Of a stretch of DNA of 64,000 nucleotides, positions 55,695 through 64,000 are shown piece after piece; the stretch's first letter is position 1; each line of letters begins with the position of its first letter. Made by a program: the position numbers and the translations under genes. The DNA comes from Planctomycetota bacterium (GTDB lineage: Bacteria > Planctomycetota > UBA8108 > UBA1146). The stretch lies in assembly GCA_016776905.1 (NCBI GenBank), contig JADHSM010000010.1, positions 62,001 through 126,000 on the forward strand. The letters are read 5' to 3'. The notes beneath the pieces were generated by a model. The model ran no database searches. It worked only from the letters and a program-made list of their open reading frames with translations, and was not told where the DNA came from.

Positions 55695-55710
55695 GGCAGA
55701 TCTCATGCCA
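55695..55710 (-). promoter_or_regulatory. sigma54-type promoter candidate upstream of gspK
   Basis: Minus strand TGGCATGAGATCTGCC: TGGCA-G and TGC with exact GG-N10-GC spacing. Confidence 0.55.
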
Positions 55711-55856
55711 TTCTACACCCCTGTGCTCAGGAACTTTGAATGTCTCAGGAAATCATAACAGGTTGTAATAAAAAGGTTTATGAATCTCAGGAGCAGAGAG
55801 CACCCTCAAAATTTACAGTCATACACCCCGAGTGAGGCACTTCGTGTTCGAATTTA

Positions 55857-58800
55857 CTACATTTCCGGAGCATCGCTGGGGGTAGGACCGGTGTCAGGAC
55901 GCCGCTCCTTGAGGGTCAAGGTCAGGACCACTGGGAGTACTACAAGAGTGAGGAGCGTCGATGTCCCCAAACCTCCGATAATGGTTTTTCCCAAAGTCGT
56001 GAACTGTGGACCCGTAGTAATCTGAGTCGCATAGGCCATGGGAATCAGTCCCAGAATCGTTGTCAGTGCGGTGATGAGAATCGGGCGCAATCGATCGCTG
56101 GCTCCAGAGATGATGGCATCTAACCGAGATGCACCTTCCTGCATACGTCTCAAGACCTGATCGATGAGCACTATCCCATTATTGACGACGATGCCGCTCA
56201 GAAGGATCGTTCCGATTGCTGCAGGTGTATCTAGGTTATCTCCCTGAAGAAACAGGAACCATATCACCCCTGGGACGGCCAAGAATACTGAGAGCATGAG
56301 AACAAGAGGAGTCCTCATTGATTCAAAGAGACACGCCAGAACCATGTAGACGAGAAATACGGAAAGATACATCCCTTCTCCAAAGGACTCCCGGTTTCTC
56401 CATCGCCCTGACCACTGCTCACCCAAATCCCAAGAGTAGCCCACAGGCCAAGAATACTGAGCCAGTGCTTCCTCCACTCGAGCCTGAACGACCTGCTGAT
56501 CTTCGAGTCCGAGTTGTACCGAGATATTTGCATATGCCATTCGATCCCAGCGCTTACGTTCATCGGGAGCTTCCGCTTGAACGAGGGTACCTAAATCTTC
56601 AATCGGCAATTCCAAATCATCCGTGATGGCGAATTTCATACTCTTTAACTCTGTGACGCTATCGGTCTCTTCATCGACGAGCCCCAAATTGATTTCCATA
56701 TCATTGGATCGGGTTCTCAGACTCGAAAGGCGACTTCCAGCAAATGCCATACTGACACTTCTTGCGACTTGGTTACCGGAAACCTGCAGTCTCGCTAAGA
56801 GATCCTCATTGGGCTCAAGACGAAGTTCATCGACCTGATCACGACCAGGTATTTCACTATCCATGACACCTTCAACACCTAAGAGGTAACTGGAAACCTT
56901 CGGCGCGAGATCATCCAGCAATGACCCAGAAACCCCTTTGAGACGGACATTGATGGTGCCAGCACTGGATCTTCCCCCACCGCCACGTCCACCCCAGCCC
57001 CAGCCATTACTGGTCTTGATGTTAAATCCTGGAACTTTGGGGAGCACGCTCCCAATTTTGACTCTGAGGTCTGCAAGATATTCCTCTGTCGCTAATTCCT
57101 GGGGAGGATATACGCGTGTTATTGCATTTCCATCAGAGAACCACGAATAGATATCACCTTCACCGATGACTTCTCTGTTCGATTCAAGTATCCCCTCGAT
57201 CTGCGTAACAACTTTTTCCATCTCCCGGAAATCAAGCCCCTCGACAGGGTTGTAGGAAACATTGGCAAAGTTCGTTTTCCAATCCATATCAGAAAGGTCG
57301 AAACGAAATCCATTCTGGAAGGGAATCATGACACTGAAGGTTGCAGCTGCAGCGATGACTAAGGTCAGCCATTTGTATCGAATAGCTCCGGTAAGAAAAC
57401 GTGAGTAAGCATTACGGAAGGATTCGAACCAAGCCGCTTTTTTCACTTCTTTTTTGCCGAAGATTCTTGCTGAAACCATCGGTACGAGAGTCAATGAAAC
57501 GAAAAGACTCGCACCAATCGTCAGCGAAATGACGATGCCCACACTCCCCAAATGTTCTGAGAACTGACTCTCTCCTGAGATGATCACAGGCAGAAACACC
57601 ACCATTGTCGTCAAAGTCGCGGCGAAAACGGGTGTTGCCACTTCCATGGTTCCACGAGTAGCAGCAAGGAGAGGATCCTCACCCATCGCCGCACGCCGCA
57701 CTATCGACTCAACAACCACGACCGCTGTATCTACCAGCATGCCGACACCAAGCATCAACGCCAAAAGTGTCAGCGTATTCAGTTCCATTTCCATGAGATG
57801 CAATGCAGCCATCGCAGTCAGAACTGAAATCGGAATCGCCATTCCCACAAGAAAAGTTGCCGAGATCCTTCGTAAGAAAAGCATGAGGACAATAAGAGCA
57901 AGCCCACCCCCAACAATTCCGGCATCCCGGAGTTGGCCGATGGAGCTTTCAATCATTTTTCCCTGGTCTTGCCAAACAAGCAGATCGATCCCCTCCAATT
58001 GAGGGTCACCCTGAATCTGCTCGACAACTTCACGAATCTTACGACAAACATTGACCGTATTTGCGCCAGATTGCTGAGACACTTCTAGAGATATGGCGGG
58101 GGCATGATTGAGGTGACGTCCCCATCTCATCTCGCCTTCAACCTTTTCAATAATCGCTACCTGGCCGAGACGAAGCCCCTTGTCATTGATCGGTAGATCG
58201 AAGAGATCTTCATATTCATCGATAGCGTTGAGCATTCGTAAGCGACGGGTCTTCCCGTCTTTCCTGATTTTCCCGATGCTCGCATCCACATTCGATCCAT
58301 TGATAACCGCTGCAATACCACCCAGGCTAAGCCCGTGTTTCTCAAGATCACCCTTACGGAATTGAATCTTAACTTCGAGAGGCTTTATCCCGTCTAGCTC
58401 GACTTGACCTACCCCATCGATACGTTCGAGTGGCCTCTGAATTCTGTCGACCAGAAGGTTGTAGTTCTCCGAAAGATCAATCCCTGGGGAACTGATCCTT
58501 GCTTCCATGATCGTTTCGTTTCCCGGTCCCCAACCGCCATCACGTACTCGTATTCTCTCGAGGTCCTCCACCGGGAGGTCATTGATAGCGCGAGCCAACC
58601 GTTCTCGAATTTCTACTTTGATAGCATCGGTATCACTCCCGTGGCCAAACCTGAGAGTCACCCGCCCTCTTCCATCACTGGACTCGCTCTCAATCCCCTC
58701 AAGACCATGCAGCGTCGCCAATGCCTCTTCGAGGGGGCGCACCACTTCATTTTCAACTTGGGTTGGAGAAGCGTTGGGGTATGGGATCGTGATATTAATT

Positions 58801-58934
58801 CGATTTTTACTGAAGTTTGGCAGCGCGCTCAAAGGAAGTTGTTGGACAGATAGGATTCCGGCAAGAATCAGTAATAGATGAATCGTTAAGGTCGTGATGG
58901 GTCGGGAAAGACAGAGGCGAACAAAGCTTTTCAT
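55857..58934 (-). CDS. RND efflux permease (AcrB/HAE family)
   Basis: LSRPITTLTIHLLLILAGILSVQQLPLSALPNFS; GMLVDTAVVVVESI; SGIVVNNGIVLIDQV; 1025 aa. Confidence 0.94.
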   Translation of the reverse strand: MKSFVRLCLSRPITTLTIHLLLILAGILSVQQLPLSALPNFSKNRINITIPYPNASPTQVENEVVRPLEEALATLHGLEGIESESSDGRGRVTLRFGHGSDTDAIKVEIRERLARAINDLPVEDLERIRVRDGGWGPGNETIMEARISSPGIDLSENYNLLVDRIQRPLERIDGVGQVELDGIKPLEVKIQFRKGDLEKHGLSLGGIAAVINGSNVDASIGKIRKDGKTRRLRMLNAIDEYEDLFDLPINDKGLRLGQVAIIEKVEGEMRWGRHLNHAPAISLEVSQQSGANTVNVCRKIREVVEQIQGDPQLEGIDLLVWQDQGKMIESSIGQLRDAGIVGGGLALIVLMLFLRRISATFLVGMAIPISVLTAMAALHLMEMELNTLTLLALMLGVGMLVDTAVVVVESIVRRAAMGEDPLLAATRGTMEVATPVFAATLTTMVVFLPVIISGESQFSEHLGSVGIVISLTIGASLFVSLTLVPMVSARIFGKKEVKKAAWFESFRNAYSRFLTGAIRYKWLTLVIAAAATFSVMIPFQNGFRFDLSDMDWKTNFANVSYNPVEGLDFREMEKVVTQIEGILESNREVIGEGDIYSWFSDGNAITRVYPPQELATEEYLADLRVKIGSVLPKVPGFNIKTSNGWGWGGRGGGGRSSAGTINVRLKGVSGSLLDDLAPKVSSYLLGVEGVMDSEIPGRDQVDELRLEPNEDLLARLQVSGNQVARSVSMAFAGSRLSSLRTRSNDMEINLGLVDEETDSVTELKSMKFAITDDLELPIEDLGTLVQAEAPDERKRWDRMAYANISVQLGLEDQQVVQARVEEALAQYSWPVGYSWDLGEQWSGRWRNRESFGEGMYLSVFLVYMVLACLFESMRTPLVLMLSVFLAVPGVIWFLFLQGDNLDTPAAIGTILLSGIVVNNGIVLIDQVLRRMQEGASRLDAIISGASDRLRPILITALTTILGLIPMAYATQITTGPQFTTLGKTIIGGLGTSTLLTLVVLPVVLTLTLKERRPDTGPTPSDAPEM

Positions 58935-61900
58935 GACACAGCCTCACCTTCGGAATCGCTGACGAGGGCTCGATATCCACTCGGGATCACTGCCAGAGTC
59001 AAAATCGTTGCCACAGCAAGTCCCCAGACCACCGTGATCGCCAATGGCTTTCTCAGTTCAGCGCCTGGGCCAAAGCCCATCGCTAACGGCATCAATCCTA
59101 AAATCGTAGTCGTACTTGTGATCAATATTGGACGCAATCTTTCGATCCCTGCACGACGTGTTGCCTCAGTTGCGCCCAACCCACTATTTTGCAACTGTTG
59201 GATCCGACTGACGTAAATAATTCCGTTATTGACGACAATTCCACATAAGAGAATCACGCCGATCATCGAAAGAACTCCCAAGGGTATTCCTGTGAAGAGC
59301 ATTGCAAAAATGGCCCCACAAATTCCCAAGGGTACCGTCAGAATTACAATGAATGGCAACTTCAACGATTCAAATGTGCTGGCTAACACCAGATAAACCA
59401 CGAACACAGCAAGAGCTAATGCCATGCCCAAGCTGCGCAGAGATTCTTTCATCTCAATGTTCTGTCCCGACATTTTTGCAGTTGTCGTCGGGGACAATAT
59501 GCGTCCGTCCAAAGCCCTGATGACATTCGCGGTTGCGGTACCAAGGTCGACGCCAAAAGTCCGGGCAGTGACAGAAACAGATCTTTCGCCACCCACTCTT
59601 CGGATTTCAACCGGTCCCAACGCCTCTTTCAAACTGCCGAAGGCGGCCAGCCTCAAGACGGCATCATCTCCTTGTGTAGGAGTTCTGATCGAATCCCTAC
59701 CGGCTTCTTCCAAGGTTCTTTCTAAGGCGCCTTTGATACGAACTCGAATATCGATGGGCTTTTCAGCAAAACGATACTGAGAAGCCACCTCACCAATCGC
59801 TCGTGATTTCATGCCATCTGCGATTTGTCCGAGATTGAGTCCATATGCAGAAAGTCGATAGGGGTCCATGCGAACATGGATTTCGGGAACCTGATCTGGA
59901 ACTCTTGGATTCACATCTGTTAATCCCGCAACAAGGCTCATGCGATCAGCAACTGTCATCGCTGACCGTCTCAGCTCTTCGAGGTCGTCGTCGTAAACTT
60001 CGACTTCAATCGGATCACGAAAGGTGAAGAGAGAGGGTCGCCCGAGCGAGAAAGGACAATCAGGGATTTCCTTAAACCGTTCCTCGAGCTTCTCGATGAG
60101 AGCCGTCTCATCTTGGCGAGTGGCCCCATTTTCAAGTCCGAGTGTCAAACGGGCAATATGTTCTCTTCGTTCTCCTGATTGAACTTCACCAAGAACCGGA
60201 GATTCACCCACTGTCGAAGTATAAAGAGCGATCGGCCAATCTTCGGCTTTCAATTCAGAGACGATCTTTTCAAGAGCAGCGACTTTACGATCGGTTTCTT
60301 CTAGGGGAGTGCCCTCGGCCAATTCGACATCGAAGAAAAACTGTCCCTGATAAAGGTCTGGTACAAGTTCAGTTCCAAGATCGTTCACCTTCGGGAGCAC
60401 TACGGTGCAAAATGCGAGTGCCAGTACGGGTGCCCCCCATGGCATGGAAAGCAATCCACCCAAGGAACGAGAGTATAGATTTTGAGCACCCGTGAGAGCC
60501 CACGAGAACAAGCTCGCCAATGGCGACAAAAGCTTATCGATAAAGGCGATAAGCCGGCTCAATATGCCACCAGAGAAACGATGACCACTAGCAACCACTG
60601 TAGGAATCACCGTCGCGGCAACAAACAGACTTGCGACGAGGGAGTAAGTAACCGTCAGGGCCTGATCCCGGAAGATCTCTCCACCGATTCCTTGGACAAA
60701 AATCAGGGGTAGGAAAACTGCGATGGTCGTAAGCGTAGAAGCGACGATGCCGCCAATCACTTGACCTGTTCCCTTATAAACAGCTTCGAAAGGAGACATT
60801 CCCTCCTCCCGAAGTCTTTGAATCGACTCTAGGACAACAACACTGTTATCGACCAGCATGCCGATTCCCAAAGCGAGACCACCTAGGGAAAGGACGTTAA
60901 GACTGATTCCTGTCAGTTCCATCAGCAAAAATGTGACAGCGACAGATACGGGGATCGACAATGCTATCGTCAATGTACTGAGCATATTCCTCAGGAATAC
61001 ATAGAGAACGAGAGCGGCAAGAAGCGCGCCCATTAAGGCAGTCGACTCCACACTCTCGATAGACTCTTCAATAAATCTCGCCTGGTCCGAAAGAACGACC
61101 AGCTCACAGTCTGCGAGCTCCTTGTCATTCTCCAACTCTGCGAGACGCAGTCGTAATGCCTTGGCGACATTGACGGCATTCGCATCGCCCTCTTTATACA
61201 AGTCGATTTGAACGGCCGGCTGACCATCGACACGGACGAGAATCTCATCATCTCTGGGAACGATGGCCACGTCACCGATATCTTTGACCTGAACCGTCCC
61301 TGTTTGTCCCTGAAGAACGATGACATCCTCGATGTTCTCAAGGGATCTAAACTCTTTTACTGTTCGCAACCGGTAGGCCGTTTGCCGGTCACGGATCTCT
61401 CCCCCTGAACGGTTTACGTTTTCTTGGGATATGCGCCTAGCGACCGTCGCAACATCAAGAGAGAGTGCCTCCAGTTTTTGAGCATCCAGGTCGACCAGAA
61501 CTTCATCTTCTGCGCCTCCGGTCACCCTCGCGGCAGCCACACCGGTCACAGTCTCCAGTTTTCTCTTAATCTTGAGTTCTGCTAATTTTCTAAGATCTGG
61601 AATCGACCGAGAACCCGTTAATGCAAGACGAGTCATAGGATCAAGAGACGGATCAAACCGAAAAACCAAGGGTGAACGCGCATCTTCAGGAAGATTGACT
61701 AAGTCCAGTTTCTCTCTCACATCGAGGCTCGCCCTCTGCATGTCAGTGTCCCAACTGAACTCTAATACAACTTCCGAAACCCCGGCCCTTGAAGTGCTGG
61801 AATACCTCAAGAGACCTTGGGTCACTCCCACCACCTCTTCGATGGCATCGGTGACTAACTGCTCGACCTCTTGCGGGGAGGCATCGCGTAACTCGGTTTG

Positions 61901-62044
61901 AACTGTAAGGGTCGGATAGTTGATATCGGGGAGAAGCTCGACGGGAAGTCGTTTGAGAGAAAGTACTCCGAAGGTCACCGCGGCGATGGTGATCATCGCG
62001 ACAGTCACTGGTTTTCGGACAACACTTTTCAGAAATGACTCCAT
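58931..62044 (-). CDS. RND efflux permease (AcrB/HAE family)
   Basis: VVRKPVTVAMITIAAVTFGVLSLKRLPVELLPDINYPTL; GMLVDNSVVVLESI; CGIVVNNGIIYVSRI; 1037 aa. Confidence 0.95.
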   Translation of the reverse strand: MESFLKSVVRKPVTVAMITIAAVTFGVLSLKRLPVELLPDINYPTLTVQTELRDASPQEVEQLVTDAIEEVVGVTQGLLRYSSTSRAGVSEVVLEFSWDTDMQRASLDVREKLDLVNLPEDARSPLVFRFDPSLDPMTRLALTGSRSIPDLRKLAELKIKRKLETVTGVAAARVTGGAEDEVLVDLDAQKLEALSLDVATVARRISQENVNRSGGEIRDRQTAYRLRTVKEFRSLENIEDVIVLQGQTGTVQVKDIGDVAIVPRDDEILVRVDGQPAVQIDLYKEGDANAVNVAKALRLRLAELENDKELADCELVVLSDQARFIEESIESVESTALMGALLAALVLYVFLRNMLSTLTIALSIPVSVAVTFLLMELTGISLNVLSLGGLALGIGMLVDNSVVVLESIQRLREEGMSPFEAVYKGTGQVIGGIVASTLTTIAVFLPLIFVQGIGGEIFRDQALTVTYSLVASLFVAATVIPTVVASGHRFSGGILSRLIAFIDKLLSPLASLFSWALTGAQNLYSRSLGGLLSMPWGAPVLALAFCTVVLPKVNDLGTELVPDLYQGQFFFDVELAEGTPLEETDRKVAALEKIVSELKAEDWPIALYTSTVGESPVLGEVQSGERREHIARLTLGLENGATRQDETALIEKLEERFKEIPDCPFSLGRPSLFTFRDPIEVEVYDDDLEELRRSAMTVADRMSLVAGLTDVNPRVPDQVPEIHVRMDPYRLSAYGLNLGQIADGMKSRAIGEVASQYRFAEKPIDIRVRIKGALERTLEEAGRDSIRTPTQGDDAVLRLAAFGSLKEALGPVEIRRVGGERSVSVTARTFGVDLGTATANVIRALDGRILSPTTTAKMSGQNIEMKESLRSLGMALALAVFVVYLVLASTFESLKLPFIVILTVPLGICGAIFAMLFTGIPLGVLSMIGVILLCGIVVNNGIIYVSRIQQLQNSGLGATEATRRAGIERLRPILITSTTTILGLMPLAMGFGPGAELRKPLAITVVWGLAVATILTLAVIPSGYRALVSDSEGEAVS

Positions 62045-62051
62045 CGGTCTC

Positions 62052-63275
62052 CTAGTTCTGTTCCTTGACCGCTGGGACTTTCGGATTAGGTCGAAGTTTT
62101 AGTGGGTTCTCAGGCACGGACATCGGCTCAACTGTCAGTTCATCTACTTCTACGGGAATACTCCTGTAAACACTGACTTTACTGCGATCCTTCAGCTTAT
62201 CGATTCCTTGAACCACAAGCCTGTCACCGATTCCTAATCCCTCTTCGATCACGACGATGGAATCATTTTCAAACCCTGTGATAACTTCGACTTCTTGAAC
62301 CGTTTCATCATCCAATAGACGAAACACGACTGAACGGTTTCCCCTCAGAGCCAATGCTTTCCTTGGGATAATCATTCGATTTTCTAAGGTGCGGGTGATC
62401 ACGTCGATATGAACGAATGCTCCCGGCCTAAGATTGACGGCGGCCTCGGGGAAAACGACGAGAACCTCAACTGTTAACGAAGTTCTATCAATAACGGGGC
62501 TGATCCTTTCGATCACTCCCTCCGTCACGATAGGTCCATCGCTTTCGGTTCTAAGGACACATCTCTGTCCTTTTTCAATGTCTGTCACTTCACTTTCCGG
62601 AAGGAAAATTCGAACCCGAAGAGGTTCAAAGTCCGCGTAGGTGAAGAGTTCATCGCCGACTCGAACATATTGGCCAGGCTCAATGCCCCTTCTCACGACA
62701 ACACTGTCAAACAATACCGATGGCTGAGAATGCCCAAGATCAATAAGGGCGCGGTCATGTCCGGCTTTTGCCCTCTGCATGGCAAATCGAGCGTTTTCTA
62801 CAGTTTCTTTTGAGGAGTCTCCTGAGCTGGCGAGACCTTCGAGTCGATTCAAGTTCGCTTGGGCTTGCTGAAGTTCTATCAACGCCAAGTCGGCAGCGAT
62901 GTGCAATTCCTCTTGATCGATAGCACAGAGCAATTGACCCTTAGAAACTTTTTGCCCCTCCACCACTGAAACTTTATCGACGGTACCTTCGACACGAGAG
63001 AGCAGACTCACTTCACGTTCGGGCTCAAGAATTCCACTGCTGCGAACGCGTTCACGGATGATCGCCAAAAGAGTCGAGCTGACCTCGACGGGCACAACCT
63101 CTTCCGACTTCATTCCCGCATATCCTGCCCCCCCCATCGAAGGACGCCCTGGAAATCCAGGTCTTTGACCCGGCGTTGCGGGCTTTTCAGATGATTGGGG
63201 AAAGAAACCGTGTGAAAACCATCCGATGGAGATCAGTGCAACAACGGCAAATAATCGAGGAAAGACTGTTTTCAA
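62052..63275 (-). CDS. RND periplasmic adaptor (membrane fusion protein)
   Basis: SGILEPEREVSLLSRVEGTVDKVSVVEGQKVSKGQLLCAIDQEEL; ALALRGNRSVVFRL; GIGDRLVVQGIDKLKDRSKV. Confidence 0.94.
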   Translation of the reverse strand: MKTVFPRLFAVVALISIGWFSHGFFPQSSEKPATPGQRPGFPGRPSMGGAGYAGMKSEEVVPVEVSSTLLAIIRERVRSSGILEPEREVSLLSRVEGTVDKVSVVEGQKVSKGQLLCAIDQEELHIAADLALIELQQAQANLNRLEGLASSGDSSKETVENARFAMQRAKAGHDRALIDLGHSQPSVLFDSVVVRRGIEPGQYVRVGDELFTYADFEPLRVRIFLPESEVTDIEKGQRCVLRTESDGPIVTEGVIERISPVIDRTSLTVEVLVVFPEAAVNLRPGAFVHIDVITRTLENRMIIPRKALALRGNRSVVFRLLDDETVQEVEVITGFENDSIVVIEEGLGIGDRLVVQGIDKLKDRSKVSVYRSIPVEVDELTVEPMSVPENPLKLRPNPKVPAVKEQN

Positions 63276-63667
63276 GAGACACCCTTCTCACATTCGGGGC
63301 AGGGGCAAGTTTCCCTCAGACGTTCTAACGACCAGATGCCTGTCGCGTGACCATCGGAAAACTTCAGGTTGAGACCATATCGCCCCGTCGGCTCGACAGC
63401 GACAACGCGTAGATTTTTGGGAAGAGAATCGGGGTCGAGAATAGGCTTGCGAGTCCATTCATCGACACATGAAGCGCACTCACAAGTCTCACGCAATGAA
63501 CGATGAGAATAGAGGCTTTCGTGGCCATCGACCCACACCACCAGCAAAGTGGCGGGCTCTAAGAGCATGATCTGCTCAGCCTGGTAACGGACTTTTGAAC
63601 TCAATTCGCCTCTTCTCCTACACTTAACACATGAAGAAATCATACCTTCAGACCAAGATTTCCCCAA
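63272..63667 (-). CDS. DUF971 domain protein (start uncertain: 63667, 63643 or 63568)
   Basis: LVVWVDGHESLYSHRSLRETCECASCVDEWTRKPILDPDSLPKNLRVVAVEPTGRYGLNLKFSDGHATGIWSLERLRETCPCPEC. Confidence 0.85.
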   Translation of the reverse strand: MGKSWSEGMISSCVKCRRRGELSSKVRYQAEQIMLLEPATLLVVWVDGHESLYSHRSLRETCECASCVDEWTRKPILDPDSLPKNLRVVAVEPTGRYGLNLKFSDGHATGIWSLERLRETCPCPECEKGVS

Positions 63668-63713
63668 TTAAAGGCGGGCTATTCATTGAGATTGCGGTGG
63701 GAAAAGGCGTGAG

Positions 63714-63882
63714 CCCCCTCCGGAAATGGGTCGATTCCGGAGAGGGCCGTTTGGAAGGCAAATTGCTGTTTTCCCCTGGATTGCGGCAACAGGGGGAAAA
63801 ATGTAGGTCGGAGAGAGGTACGCCGCGTCAACTTCGGGGAAAAAACTCTGTGGGTTCGACCACTCCCCAACTCTCTCCGACC
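63714..63882. other. strongly structured intergenic region; candidate structured RNA
   Basis: Successive inverted repeats: CCCTCCGGAA/TTCCGGAGAGGG, TTTTCCCCTG/CAGGGGGAAAA, and a perfect 12-bp GGTCGGAGAGAG/CTCTCTCCGACC enclosing GGGGA/TCCCC and GTGG/CCAC. Confidence 0.45.
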
Positions 63883-64000
63883 GCCGAACCAACAGGAAGG
63901 TACCTTGTACAATATAAAATGTAAAGTACATTTTTGTAGACCTCGCCAGAACGGCTTCATGGGCCCATATCGTCGCAGATGACGGTTGAGGGTGGGATAT

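Noticed and set aside
63806-63882. Possible tRNA (including tRNA-Sec), suggested by GGTTCGA-like sequence and a long end-to-end stem
   Set aside because: No proper T-arm stem, D-arm or anticodon arm (no UCA loop) on either strand; kept only as structured RNA of unknown type.

Overview
64 kb chromosomal window, gene-dense, with no mobile elements, CRISPR arrays, rRNA or confident tRNA seen. The gene mix (Ser/Thr kinases, HEAT+PDZ proteins, sigma54 activators, CarboxypepD_reg repeat proteins) looks Planctomycetota-like, but that is inference only. Conserved genes include an RluA-family pseudouridine synthase, rsmD, an M42 peptidase, a rhomboid protease, manA, recN, a MetRS-C-like tRNA-binding protein, glcD, a TIGR00300/ornithine-cyclodeaminase-like protein and a tandem RND efflux operon with a DUF971 gene. 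The core of the window (about 32-55.6 kb) is a type II secretion locus split into gspDEFGHIJ (+) and a gspK/C-like/PilM(GspL)-like/PilO(GspM)-like cluster (-). Between the two arms are two kelch-like lipoproteins and a HEAT protein. Immediately upstream sits a Ser/Thr kinase overlapping an FHA-GAF-sigma54 activator gene. Two main discoveries: (1) a gene absent from the ORF track, 6506-6853 (-), reads through an in-frame TGA to give an ArsC-like UxxC (GUTSC) selenoprotein, with a bacterial-SECIS-like hairpin at the expected distance after the UGA; (2) GG-N10-GC sigma54-type promoters precede the kinase, gspD, the kelch lipoprotein and gspK, suggesting a phospho-signal/FHA/sigma54-controlled secretion regulon. 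Other notable items are a lipoprotein with three kinds of tandem repeat, repeat arrays in a histidine kinase sensor domain, a probable long leader RNA, and a strongly structured intergenic region near the right end. No searches or folding programs were run; all calls come from reading the sequence and the supplied ORF track.
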